DNA of 64,000 nt from contig JAPZLL010000034.1 of assembly GCA_036250225.1 (NCBI GenBank), forward strand, positions 105,423 to 169,422, in the 5' to 3' direction. Each line of letters begins with the position of its first letter. Position 1 is the stretch's first letter. The stretch comes from Cercophora sp. LCS_1. Its lineage: Eukaryota; Ascomycota; Sordariomycetes; Sordariales; Lasiosphaeriaceae. A model generated the notes under the pieces. The model was not told the DNA's origin and did not search any database. It saw only the letters and a program-made list of their open reading frames with translations. Shown one piece after another: positions 22,522 through 33,017 of the stretch. The position numbers and the translations under genes are program-made.

Positions 22522-24936
22522 TCACTCCTCATACTCGGAGCCACCATCAGGGCTGTCGTCCACCATCTCGAAGTCAGGGAGCTCAGAATGTTTGGAAAGC
22601 TCCGACTCCGAGTTATCCTCCCCTGCCTTCTGCTCGCCATTCCTTGCGTCTGCTCCGGCCTTGATTGCCGGTTGGTCTTCCTCTGCCGTTTCGGCGTTCT
22701 TCATATCTGTGTCAGGGACCTCTTCGACAAGGGCCTTTGCCTTGCGTGCTCGAGGCTTCCGGGTGCGTTTCGCCTTGGGCGTCTCCGTATACTCCTCCTC
22801 GCTCTCCTCCCTCACCTCTTGGTCCTCCTGTTCGCCCCCGTCGTTCTGCGTCTTGGCCCTCACAGCCCTCTTCCTGGGCTGAGCCCTCCGGCTCTTCTTC
22901 GCCGGGCGCGGCTTTGCGTCGTCATCGCCCTCATCATCTAGAGCCTCCTCATCTGCGTCTGGCTCATCTTCCTTCCGTCCTCGCTTCGCCTTTAGCTTGA
23001 CCGGCACAATCTCGTCCTTTGTCCGAGTAAGCAGATCCTCAAGGGGGCAAGGGGGTGCCTCGTTCCACTCCTGTGTGCCTGGCCTGGTCACTTTGCGGCA
23101 CTTGTGGCAAAGCTGGCCGTGGCGGATAAAGAGCTGGTGCAAACCGTACTTGAGATGATCGGGGACCATGAAGTCGCCGTGCCTGAAGCAATTGTCAGGA
23201 TCAGCTTTGATGGGAGTCCACCCAAGCCATCCACAAAACCTATGGACGTGAGTGTCGACGGCGAAGCAAGGGATCTGAAGACAGAACAATGTGACGCATG
23301 CTGCAGTCTTTATACCGATGCCGGGGAACGAGACGAATTTAGACATCGCTTCGTCCTTGGTCATTTTGTGCATGTAGTCGAGAGAAAGAAGATCTGGTTG
23401 ATCTGAAGCTGGTGATGAGACCAAGGCAACAACCTGGTCGATGATTGTGGAAACAACTGCGTTTACCTCAGCAAAGAATCCGCTGTTGTCTTCAGTGCTC
23501 TCCCGTCCCTGCATGACTGCGGCGATGTTCTCGCCAATGTCAACCTCCGTGTTGTGCGTGTCGGCACTAGTCTCTAGACCGCCTGCGACTGTTGTAGCGG
23601 GTGTGAAGTGGGCCATGATGTTCTCCCGATAGACCGTGTCGAGGATCTTCTTGATAAAACGGCCTCGTTTTGGTCCGTCACCAGCCACCCTGATAACTTG
23701 GGCGAGCTCCTCGTGGGAGGACAACCTGACCTTGTCCCAGTTAATGCTGCCTTTCCCAGAGCCGACCGTACGCAAACCGTAGCGCTTGGCCAAACTCTTG
23801 ATGGCCTCGTCAGCGCGAGCCATCAGAGTGTTGCCGCTGATCAGTGTCCTCAGAAGCGCATCCAGAACACAGGGTACCTCACCGCAACCGGCAACCTCGA
23901 GAGATGCTGCTGGCATCTTCTCAGGGGCTTTACACTCGCCGTGCATTTCTGCCAATCGGTTGTATACCTCCTCGCAAGCTTCTGGAGTCGGTACAGACCT
24001 GTAGATGTATGGGGTGTAGCCTGGCGTCAACCCATACGGGTTGTCTCCTCTCTTCACCATGATCCTGAAGTCCGGATCAAGAGGTCGTGTGCTGGCAGTG
24101 ATCTTCCTACCCGTCTTCCTAAAGACACCGTTATTGAGGCCGACTCCCTTGATGACAACAAGCTTCCGCAGCGGCAACACAGGAGATGGTGTTTGCGAGG
24201 CGCCATCAGAATCCTGTTCCTCCTTCACTGAGGGCTCCCCCTTCACCAGTGACTTCACCGCTTCCGGCTTTTCATCCGCCCTGACCTGTGCTGCGAATGA
24301 ACGTGTAATGCGTCTGCGGGTCTCGAATGGCGCACCTTCCTCCTTGACAGCGGGGATATCCTCGTGTGTTGGGATGACTCGATCGCCGGTAGCAAGTAAA
24401 ACGTCGATCTGGATGGCTTGGGTCGGTACTGTCGATTCAGTAATGTTATCCTCGCTGGGTCTATCCTTGTCGATCGCTGATTCACTGATCGAAGCATCTG
24501 GAATGGACAGGCCGCTCTCAGCTGCGGTCGTTGGCTCCTTGACCGGGACAGTGATACCGCCTTCGTCATTGCCACTGGCGACAGGACTGTCTTCTTCATC
24601 TCCGCTATCCTTGGTGCCTTCTGTTCCATCGCCCGTAGTACCAGAAGGCTCATCGCCCTCATCTGCCGCATCTGTTGCTGTAGCCACAGCCGGCCCCAGC
24701 TTCATCCCCATGCCATGGGGCAGCACCCAGTCCCCCTTCATCGACTGTGGCGGTGCAGCCTTGGTTCTCTTCATCTTCGTTGCGATTGGCTTGGGCTTTT
24801 TCGCAATGGCCATCTTCTTTGCTTGAGACTGAGTGTTCTTCCTCCCCGCTGCCGCCTTCACGGGTGCCGTTGGCTGGACTGTTGCCAACTGCGTGCTGGC
24901 TTCCGCGGCCTTCTTGGCTGCTGACCTTGTCTGCAT
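22522..24936 (-). CDS. Endonuclease III-like HhH-GPD DNA glycosylase with long flanks
   Basis: A single exon of 804 residues. The N-terminal 250 residues are disordered, Ala/Lys-rich then acidic. The glycosylase core spans about 330-640. The helix-hairpin-helix reads FPGIGIKTAACV with Lys543, and Asp561 lies in FAVDTHVHR. The 18-residue Lys-Asp spacing equals that of E. coli Nth (Lys120/Asp138), so a bifunctional glycosylase/AP-lyase is predicted. Three cysteines follow as C-x2-C-x16-C, where Nth has four ligands for its 4Fe-4S cluster. The C-terminal 160 residues are Lys/Arg-rich then acidic and probably hold nuclear signals. The core resembles the plant DEMETER/ROS1 and Nth group, but the substrate (oxidised pyrimidine, 5-methylcytosine or mismatched T) is unknown. 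It is transcribed divergently from the RID methyltransferase. Confidence 0.9.
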   Translation of the reverse strand: MQTRSAAKKAAEASTQLATVQPTAPVKAAAGRKNTQSQAKKMAIAKKPKPIATKMKRTKAAPPQSMKGDWVLPHGMGMKLGPAVATATDAADEGDEPSGTTGDGTEGTKDSGDEEDSPVASGNDEGGITVPVKEPTTAAESGLSIPDASISESAIDKDRPSEDNITESTVPTQAIQIDVLLATGDRVIPTHEDIPAVKEEGAPFETRRRITRSFAAQVRADEKPEAVKSLVKGEPSVKEEQDSDGASQTPSPVLPLRKLVVIKGVGLNNGVFRKTGRKITASTRPLDPDFRIMVKRGDNPYGLTPGYTPYIYRSVPTPEACEEVYNRLAEMHGECKAPEKMPAASLEVAGCGEVPCVLDALLRTLISGNTLMARADEAIKSLAKRYGLRTVGSGKGSINWDKVRLSSHEELAQVIRVAGDGPKRGRFIKKILDTVYRENIMAHFTPATTVAGGLETSADTHNTEVDIGENIAAVMQGRESTEDNSGFFAEVNAVVSTIIDQVVALVSSPASDQPDLLSLDYMHKMTKDEAMSKFVSFPGIGIKTAACVTLFCLQIPCFAVDTHVHRFCGWLGWTPIKADPDNCFRHGDFMVPDHLKYGLHQLFIRHGQLCHKCRKVTRPGTQEWNEAPPCPLEDLLTRTKDEIVPVKLKAKRGRKEDEPDADEEALDDEGDDDAKPRPAKKSRRAQPRKRAVRAKTQNDGGEQEDQEVREESEEEYTETPKAKRTRKPRARKAKALVEEVPDTDMKNAETAEEDQPAIKAGADARNGEQKAGEDNSESELSKHSELPDFEMVDDSPDGGSEYEE

Positions 24937-27900
24937 CTTGAATGATGATATGAAGATAGTCGATGGGTGAAAAGAATGCTTGGGGAGCCTGATACCCGGA
25001 GAGTGTTCGTGAGCGTTTTGTGGTTGGGTAATAAAGACGAGAGCTGGTTATATTAGAACGTGAAAGCCAGTAAATGGGATGTTTTTGGTGTCTTGGTGTT
25101 ATCGAAAGGGGTTTGTGAAGATATAAGGTGAGATATACTTAGAGATATATCCCCTGTTCTTTGAGAGTAGAGGGGAGAGGTGCTGGATGTAAGGCTTCGA
25201 GTATGGTGTAAAAGGGGAAGGTGCGCCGGATCTATCTGGAGGGGAGATGCGAGGGAGCGAGAAACAACAAAATTTTTACCTACTAGGGTGGGAGTTGACT
25301 CTCAACTAGAGAGAATCACTGTGATAAAGGGACTGATGTGTAAGTATACTTGTGCCGTTAAGCTTTCCGCCCGAACGGCAATGTGTTGATGGATCGCCTG
25401 AGGCAGAGGCTGGCGTTCGTCATCGATGGTGGGCCAAGGTGAGAAATTAAGGCGTGGTGTTGGAGAAGGGTTGAAAGGAATAAAGAAGAGGTAGAAGAAA
25501 AGAAACGAGCTAAACGAAAGATAACTCTGCCTCAAGAGCAGAGCTGCGTGACCCCAGATACTGATCAGAAGGCAAGAACGACCAACGTTCCTAATCGGGC
25601 TCCTCAAACTCTAATGCACGTGATAGCCATTGCTCTTGATGGCCTCAGCCGCTGGGCTTCCTTCGGGCTGTTGAGATGACAATTTGACCAAACAGAATGA
25701 CCCCTCAGCATATCCAAACGCGATGAGGTCGGGAGGTTGAGCCTGATACAGGAGACTGATCAAGAGGAGTGGCCTGACAGCCTGCGATCACTCACGGAAG
25801 CAATGATGACACTGTGGCACGGACCTGAAAAATGTGCATTCCCTGACTTGAGACGCCTATCTACTACCACAAAGCTATAACCATTCAAGCCACAATATGC
25901 CTGGTAGAGCGGAAGGGCAAAATACTTCAAGAAACCAGGCCAGAGTCTAGCCAGGCATAGATAAAGAGTCGGCACTTGCTGACGCAAGACGTGGCATTGC
26001 GTGCGGCTAGGCGATGACGCGGTGTGACTGAGACGAAGTAAATTACAGGAAAACTGTTGAGAGAGTTAGCATGGCTCCCTAGAGTGTTATGTTTGATAAA
26101 ACAATGTTGTTGAAGCAGTCAGGAAACATTTTTCTCCGCAGCAAATATCTCGGAAGTCAAGGTTTTGTCATGTAAAAAAGTCATCATGTGAGGTAGGATA
26201 TTGAAAGAAGAGAGCAAATGCTTACCAAGTTGCATACAAGAGGTTGACTCGCCTCCTCACTCACAGATAAGTGCCAGTGGCATTGTGAGCCACCGTGTTG
26301 TTGCACTTTCGGTGTTTGTGATGAGGATGGGGAATCGATATGAACGCGTCCAACAAGGGGAAAAAAAATGGGCAGCACCGCTCCGGAACACTAATTTTCC
26401 CGTTGTGGGGCAGCGATGCACTGACATCCCTAGCGCACCGTGCGAAAGACTCTGACCAGTACACTGTAGTCCTCCCAAAGACTTGCCTTTTCGCTCTGCA
26501 CTTCCTCCCCGACGACCAATTAGTACCACACACGCTCGAGTCAGCAGCACTTTCCCCGAAGATTTCTTTATGGATGAATAGTAAAGCGTTTTTAGCGATT
26601 ACTGTTTCCAGCATTGTCATACCCTGAGCTTGCCAAATCGATCTTCCCCAATCGCCTCCTTTCCTGCCACGACACAGTGCGGGCGGAAAACATCATGGAC
26701 CTTCCTATGGAATTGCCTCGCAGGATTCTGCAATCGTCTGATATCTTATCTTCTCATGGGACCTCAAGTTCTGTGTGGATCGGACGAGTTGAGCAGGCTG
26801 TTGGCGTGGGGCTGGAAGGAGCAGGCTGAGAAGATGAATATATACCTGACCTCAGTGAGAGATGGCACCCCACTGCACCATATACCTGACTGACGATAAC
26901 CTCCAGCTTAGTTAAACGGCAAATCCCTCACAAAAAGAATGCAGCAGAGCTCCAATTGCTCTGTTGTGTACTGGGCAACAAAGGATGGCTTGAAGTTCCC
27001 CCTTGGCTCTTTGTCTGTTCCCAACGACGACCTCGAAGAGCTGAAAGCTCAGACGGCTGCCGTCCTCTATTGTTCGTCCGACGTCTATTGAAGATCACAA
27101 AATCTTCAGAGTGGATCTGGGCACCGTCCCATTCCCAACTCCAAATTGCCAGCAAACGTTGCGCTTCCATTCTCACCTTCTTTCCTCCTTCACACCTTTC
27201 TCCCCAGGTGCGCCACCACGAGGATTCTTGTAACCTCCCGCCCAAAGAATTCTCTAATCGGATACAACGGGAAAAGCCTGTACTCTCTTGTAGGTGTTCA
27301 CGGATATTTCTTGGCTCCATCCTCTCGACACAAATCCTCGCTCCTTCCAGGCCTTTAAACCTGTGTTGTGTGGCACCTCCGACCCCGATCGGTTCCTCGC
27401 AAGCTCGAGAACACATATAGTGCCTCTTTTTCATAAGCCACACGCAGAAAGATAAGTGGATCAAAGTCGATCTGTGAGCCTTGTTGTCTACTCCCCACAG
27501 AGTCTTCCCAAAGCCTTCCAATGTACCTCATTGATTGAGGGGTCACGAATCCCAATCGATTCCCTTTGCTTGTTTCTTTCAGGAAAGTTAGTAGGCTCTT
27601 CTCCTTCTCTTCCCTAATCGATTGACCCTAGTCTGGCCATCAACTAACAGTGATACTCTGCTCAGTCTCGGGTTCTTGGTCCTCCTCTTTGGTCTTCTTC
27701 GCCACCTTGAGAGACTAGCCTCCAGATTCCTAGTCTTTCTTGAGATTAGTATCAGCAATCGCCGAAAGCCGCTTACTGTCTTCCGCCGTGTGTACCATTG
27801 AGTATTCGTGATCCTAATGAGCACCCGCGATCTCAAGCGCTATCACAACCCGAAGCGAGTGCTCCTTCCTTTCACCCCCTCTGACAAGGGATTTGCTGTT

Positions 27901-28091
27901 GTTATAAGTTGGTAAATTCCAGCTCTTCCCACCCCCTTTCCCTCTCTCTCTCTCTCTCTCAAAAAAGGATCCCTCACCGCCTACCTCTTCTTCACCAACA
28001 CTCTTCGTGCCCTGACTAACATAGGCAAGCTCCCACCGCAGGCCTCTCGTTCGTTTTAGGCTTGCTCTTGCCATCAGATCAATCAGCAACA
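24937..28091. other. 3.2-kb divergent intergenic region (glycosylase / RID)
   Basis: No gene is supported. One frame of 197 codons exists on the minus strand at 26928-27521 but has no recognisable domain. The region is AT-richer than its flanks, has a TC run near 27945-27960 and many pyrimidine tracts just upstream of the RID start. A length of this kind suggests large promoters or a non-coding transcript. Confidence 0.4.
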
Positions 28092-30494
28092 ATGGCAGAG
28101 TTTGCCTATGGTGACGACGACCACAACTTTGGCGGCAGGCAGAACCCTGTCTTGGTTGACGACGATGATGATGGCGATATTGACGAGATCGGAAGAAGGC
28201 AACAAGAAGTTGAGGCTAGCGCACGAGCGCCTGCTCGGAACCGTCGCGAATCTTCGGTTGAGCTCAAGTACATTGACCTTGAGGAACTCGAAGACAAGCT
28301 GGGCAACGAACTTCAGGACGTCATTGATCTGACCGACGACACCGAGATCCCCATCGCTACGAGACCGCGCCAGCAGTCAACCCCGACATTGGATCGCTAC
28401 CAGGAGCATGTCCGGCCCGACGGCTTAGTTCTCACTACCGGAATGCTCGTCGAGCTCCAGACACCCCTCGAGGATCATTTCCCCGGCCGTTTCTTCAAAA
28501 TTCGCCGAATTGACAACGATGCCTCTGGTGAACCGGTTCTGAGAGGCTGGACCTATGCGAGGGCCCGTGAGATGCGCGGTCTTTTACCACGGAAGCTCAA
28601 CGAGATTTGTCTGCTCGTTTCAATCGACACCATGGATTCTAGACCATGGCAGGAACAGTCTTTGGTTGACGTGGCGCCTGAGAACGTCGCTCGAGTTCGG
28701 GCACTCCGGACGACAAACGCAGCCTTCCCGGAATTCCGGTTTGATGCCTCGGACCTGGCGAACGGGAAGCATTGGGTTGCAGACCACAGCCCGCTTGCCT
28801 GCCGGACACGATTTGTCCACTATTTCCACGGCGTCGGCAACCCCAAAAAGAAGCCTTGCGAGTGGGCAATCATCAACTTCTCGGAGAAGGAGGCCGATGA
28901 GAAGTTCCGAGCTCCAGTCGCTTCTGTCGTTAACAAGTGGCGTGGAGGCAGAGTCCCGGGTGGTTCATCTTTGGAGTCAAGAGCCACGGTCGTCAATCTC
29001 GACTCTGAAGACGAAGCAAAGCAAGCACGAGGCAAAGTCAACTCGAACGGCAAGCTGATTTTGACTCCTGGCCAGACATACACTGTTGGCGATACATTCG
29101 CCGGCGCAGGAGGTGCATCACGGGGCATCACGCGCGCTGGGCTCCATCTTGTCTTTGCCGTCGACCACTGGGATCATGCCGTGTCATCCCTCCGAATGAA
29201 CTTTCCGAAAACAGACATCTACGAGATGGATATTACCAAGTTCATCGTTGACAAGGACGTCAGGTACCAGGTGGACATGTTGCACCTATCTCCGCCTTGC
29301 CAGGTCTGGTCCCCGGCCCATACGACGGTTGGCAAGAACGATGAGATGAACATGGCAGCGTTGTTCTCCTGCACCGATCTCGTCAAGAAGACCAAGCCCC
29401 GACTTTTTACACTGGAACAGACATTCGGAATGCTGCACCAGCGCTTCAGCCCATTCTTCAACACCCTCATTTCAGGGTTTACCTCACACGGCTACTCGGT
29501 TCGGTGGAAGGTGGTTCATCTTGCCACCTACGGCCTTCCGCAACCACGAAAGCGTCTCATCATCATCGGCGCCGGCCCGGGCGAAAAACTCCCAGGGTTT
29601 CCCCGACCTACCCATGGCAAAGACGGCAAAGGCGGTCTGAAGCCCTTTGTCCCGGCGCGGCAGGCCCTTGCTCCGATCAGACGTCGCGGGTTCAAGAACC
29701 ACATACTTCACACCAAGAAGTTTTTTGACGCTCCAAGAAACCAGTGGGATCCTGACCAGCCGATCCCCCGCACTATCACTTGCTCCGGAGGACAGAACTA
29801 TCACTGGAAAGGAACGCGAGATTTCACCTTCCTTGAGTACGCTCTCCTCCAAGGCTTTCCTCACTTCCACAAATTCCACCCGTCCAACATAAAGAAGCAA
29901 ATCGGCAACGCCTTCCCTTCGTCGGTTGTCCGTATCCTGTATAAGCACCTGGCTGCGGAACTCGACAAGTACGACAACGTCGACAGCTCTTCCCGAATCC
30001 GGAACATCGGAATCCCAGTCAACGACGAGACCCGCCGAGCCTCAGTGCCCATCGTCATATCCGATTCCGACCCCGACCCGGACGCCCTCGTCTTCATCTC
30101 GTCCTCCCGACCCACGTTTCGACGCGTCCCCGACGAGGAGTCCACTCTCGTCCGGGCAGCAGCGGCCAAGCGCAAGCGTATTCACGTCGACTTCACACCT
30201 GCACGCCGGCTCCTCCGACGCACCCAAGCCGGCGCCATCGTGATCAACGACATGGACGATTCAGACATGGATTATACCGAGGAGGTTCGTCGCTGGTCGG
30301 CCTCCCCGTCCTTGGAGGACGACCCCGCCTATCTCTCGGATGGGACGATCAGATCTTCGCGGACGCCGGAATCCATTCAGCAGCCACGAACCCCGAGGGG
30401 TAGCGAGGTAGTACAGCCGATCATTCTTGACTTGACGGGTGAGATGGCCGCACGCAAGAAGACGGGGTCCCCGGAGAATCCAGTTGTGCTCTGA
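28092..30494 (+). CDS. rid: RID/Masc1-type cytosine-5 DNA methyltransferase
   Basis: A single exon of 800 residues from ATG 28092; an in-frame ATG at 28062 would add ten residues without family likeness. The N-terminus is acidic, with a BAH-like module around 115-210 (GMLVELQTPLEDHFPGRFFKIRRI). The catalytic domain shows motif I DTFAGAGGASRG, motif IV SPPCQVWSP (catalytic Cys403), motif VI LEQTFGM with the EQT triplet at about 442-444, motif VIII PQPRKRL, and motif X QIGNAFPSSV. EQT in place of ENV is a hallmark of the RID/Masc1 family needed for RIP in Neurospora and MIP in Ascobolus. The C-terminal 150 residues are acidic and Arg-rich. The gene is intact, so the host may be RIP-competent; activity is not shown by sequence. 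Confidence 0.96.
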   Translation: MAEFAYGDDDHNFGGRQNPVLVDDDDDGDIDEIGRRQQEVEASARAPARNRRESSVELKYIDLEELEDKLGNELQDVIDLTDDTEIPIATRPRQQSTPTLDRYQEHVRPDGLVLTTGMLVELQTPLEDHFPGRFFKIRRIDNDASGEPVLRGWTYARAREMRGLLPRKLNEICLLVSIDTMDSRPWQEQSLVDVAPENVARVRALRTTNAAFPEFRFDASDLANGKHWVADHSPLACRTRFVHYFHGVGNPKKKPCEWAIINFSEKEADEKFRAPVASVVNKWRGGRVPGGSSLESRATVVNLDSEDEAKQARGKVNSNGKLILTPGQTYTVGDTFAGAGGASRGITRAGLHLVFAVDHWDHAVSSLRMNFPKTDIYEMDITKFIVDKDVRYQVDMLHLSPPCQVWSPAHTTVGKNDEMNMAALFSCTDLVKKTKPRLFTLEQTFGMLHQRFSPFFNTLISGFTSHGYSVRWKVVHLATYGLPQPRKRLIIIGAGPGEKLPGFPRPTHGKDGKGGLKPFVPARQALAPIRRRGFKNHILHTKKFFDAPRNQWDPDQPIPRTITCSGGQNYHWKGTRDFTFLEYALLQGFPHFHKFHPSNIKKQIGNAFPSSVVRILYKHLAAELDKYDNVDSSSRIRNIGIPVNDETRRASVPIVISDSDPDPDALVFISSSRPTFRRVPDEESTLVRAAAAKRKRIHVDFTPARRLLRRTQAGAIVINDMDDSDMDYTEEVRRWSASPSLEDDPAYLSDGTIRSSRTPESIQQPRTPRGSEVVQPIILDLTGEMAARKKTGSPENPVVL

Positions 30495-31171
30495 GCGCGG
30501 CATTGGCATCCGCCACGTTGGGACTTGGAAGGGTTGGATTTAATGGTATGCGTGGTGTCTAGGTTTTTTTCTACCTGGATAATGCGTGGAGGATTTGGCT
30601 GGCTGGGGCCGATTGGCAATGTTTTCAATGGAAAGGGGAGAAACTTCAGGGGATGTAGGGTTAGGGCTGGTGGTTGGCAAAATGTTACCTGGTAACTTTC
30701 TGTTGAGTGTCACCACTTTGTGCAATGCGATAGATGATGGTTCGCTTCGGGAGATCGAGAGGGTTTGTGTCCCTTTGCCCTGTGCTTTGCGAGTTGAGGC
30801 TGAGAGAGCGGCAGTTGGAGGCGAATTCCCCGGAAGCGTTGCGCATTTGATCAGCGTGATAACGACGGGTCGCTTCCAAGTGGCAGACACTCTTGAAGCA
30901 GCAGAGCGTAGCTCAACTTCTTCCCATTACGAACCCGGTTCTGTATGTATTTGCATTGCTGTCAAGTACCTTGTACGTTGAAATCCACAGACGCAAAGGC
31001 TTGGACACCAGCCACCAAAACAACCTGGAACAACGCCTGTGCTCATGATCTAACCCATCTCCAAACCTTGTGTGAACCGTCCTGTCCTTTTTGGAAGGCA
31101 AAGCATAATAATCGTTCGTATCCCTTACACCCCTTGGTATACACACCCCCGAGGCCAACAAAAGTAATCGC
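30495..31171. other. Convergent 3' region (RID / NUP53)
   Basis: A 677-bp spacer where two genes end towards each other. No coding sequence recognised. Confidence 0.45.
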
Positions 31172-32506
31172 TTACTCGTCCTTATCTGCCGAGACAATCT
31201 CCTTTCCGAAAAGCCCAAACCAAATGTCGAGCATGCAGATAAACCGCCAGTACAGACTGGCCTTGTCCCAGTCGAATTCTCCGCTGTCGGTCCGCGGAAC
31301 CTCGTTTCCGATCATGGCACCGCTGAACCACCAGAGCATGGGGACGTAGCTGAGGAGGCGCTGTGTCAATGTGGGTGCCGGGAGAAGGGCCTGCTCCACG
31401 GGGAGGAGCTTGACTTTGCGCACGGTGGGGATTGTCTTGCAGTACTCGTCTGCATCCTTCCCTGCAGTGCTCGTCGCTTCCAGCTGTTGTTCCGCGGCCG
31501 TTCTCCCAGTGACTGTGCCTGTCCCGGACGTGATGGTTCCGCTGTCAACTGTGGAGGTGTCGGCTGTGCGAGACGACTGCGACTGCGGCGGGGAAAAGTC
31601 AAAGCTATCGGGGTTCATCATCGCGCGGGTAAAGCCAGAGGCGTTGATCGTCGTGGACTTGCGCCGTGCGTGGAGACCGTTGACATCGAGTCCGTTGACA
31701 GCAGAACCTGATACCTCCGAGTCTGGATCAAACCCTTGGTTCAACATTGCGCTCGTGAAGCCCGAGGCGTTGACGGTGCTGTACCTCCCCGTGGGATGAC
31801 CGCCGCCGTCCGCGAGGGATGCAATGTCGGGCACGGCCTCGTCGTTTCTGGGGGGGATTCCATGGTACAGTTCCGCAAAGATGAGGTGGCCAAGCACGCT
31901 TTGAGGTGAGGCAAAGACAGCCGTCTCGGCCGCTTCCTTGGACTCGAACGTAACCTTGACCCAGTGCTCGCCACCGTCAGCCTTGTTGACCTTCATCCGC
32001 TCTTCGGTGGTAAGTGCGCGCCGTCGCGTAAATGCAGGGTCTCGTAGCTCGGACTTGTATCGTCGGCTCTCGACTGGCGGTTCGCGCGGGTAGTCTTCGC
32101 ATATCCTGCCTGCCAGCTGCTCAAAGTGGTTGATGGCCGCGTACTGCTGGGACTGTGACCTGTACCCTCGCAGAATGACTTCAGTCGGCTCCGGCTGCTT
32201 AAACCGAGCTTGGGCGGTTGCCGGGGCAGTTCCATCTTCCAGACCCTGCGCTGTGCCAGCGGGCGCGCTCGCTTTCCGCTGTGCTCCCGCTGCGCCAGCC
32301 GCGAACTCCTCCGCCTGGTTTTGCGCCCAAGTCGAAAAGATCCTGTCTGCGCCCGCGATGGTGGGGTCTTCTCGCCGCGCCGGGGTGCCGGTTTTCGACC
32401 TCGATCTTCGCGTTGACTTTCCAAACGAACCGGACTCGTGGGCTGCTTTCCTCGACCGGCCAAAGCTGCCACCTTCTTGTCTGTTGAACTCAGGACTTAG
32501 CATCAT
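31172..32506 (-). CDS. Nucleoporin NUP53 (Nup35-type RRM)
   Basis: A single exon of 444 residues. After a Ser/Arg/Gly-rich start, the Nup35-type RRM (MPPN domain) spans about 110-215 (EVILRGYRSQSQQYAAINHFEQLAG to VFASPQSVLGHLIFAEL). It is followed by two copies of a NASGFT-x-AM-x-N motif, an acidic Thr/Ser-rich linker, and a C-terminal amphipathic/hydrophobic helix LTQRLLSYVPMLWWFSG that fits the membrane-binding helix of Nup53. In Chaetomium and yeast this nucleoporin links Nup170 and Nup192/Nic96 in the inner ring of the pore. Assignment rests on the RRM and the C-terminal helix. No FG repeats are present. Confidence 0.92.
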   Translation of the reverse strand: MMLSPEFNRQEGGSFGRSRKAAHESGSFGKSTRRSRSKTGTPARREDPTIAGADRIFSTWAQNQAEEFAAGAAGAQRKASAPAGTAQGLEDGTAPATAQARFKQPEPTEVILRGYRSQSQQYAAINHFEQLAGRICEDYPREPPVESRRYKSELRDPAFTRRRALTTEERMKVNKADGGEHWVKVTFESKEAAETAVFASPQSVLGHLIFAELYHGIPPRNDEAVPDIASLADGGGHPTGRYSTVNASGFTSAMLNQGFDPDSEVSGSAVNGLDVNGLHARRKSTTINASGFTRAMMNPDSFDFSPPQSQSSRTADTSTVDSGTITSGTGTVTGRTAAEQQLEATSTAGKDADEYCKTIPTVRKVKLLPVEQALLPAPTLTQRLLSYVPMLWWFSGAMIGNEVPRTDSGEFDWDKASLYWRFICMLDIWFGLFGKEIVSADKDE

Positions 32507-33017
32507 GTTGACAACGGGGTTCTTCTAGTGTAGTGTGCTGCAAGGGGGGACAAACTGTGGAAAGACCATGGCGTAGGGTCGCTTGATGCCGTCGTCTCCA
32601 ACGTAGAGTTCCTCGTCTGGCACGTTATGGAGAATGAGCGGGGCCATGATTCATTGCCTTGGGGCAAAATTTCGGAAATGGCCCAATCGAAGAGCGCAGG
32701 GATGGGTTGGAATGCGCCAGGCAGACGGGAGTTCCTTCTTCAGCCAGCAGGGTGGACGCTGGGTGAATCGCCAGGAAAATGTGCAACGCGAATTTCAGGT
32801 TCCCAAGCGCGGCTCCAGCAGGCGAGAAAACAGCCTGCCACGGCAACAGCGCTAGCGGCCCACAGCTTGGCTCAATGTGGACCGTGTGCATTTGAGTGCG
32901 CAATGATGCTCGGTTATTTGTATAAAGTGCACCAGGGAGCTCGTCAAAAGCTAGCCCGCGATCGGCTAGCGCCCCGATTCAAAGATAACGGCCTGCTCTC
33001 CGCTGCCCATTGTCGAG
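32507..33017. other. Divergent promoter region (NUP53 / ATG29)
   Basis: A 511-bp spacer between head-to-head genes. No coding sequence is supported. Confidence 0.45.

Noticed and set aside
26928..27521. A 197-codon minus-strand frame upstream of RID
   Set aside because: No recognisable domain, no codon bias like neighbouring genes and long overlapping frames on the plus strand.
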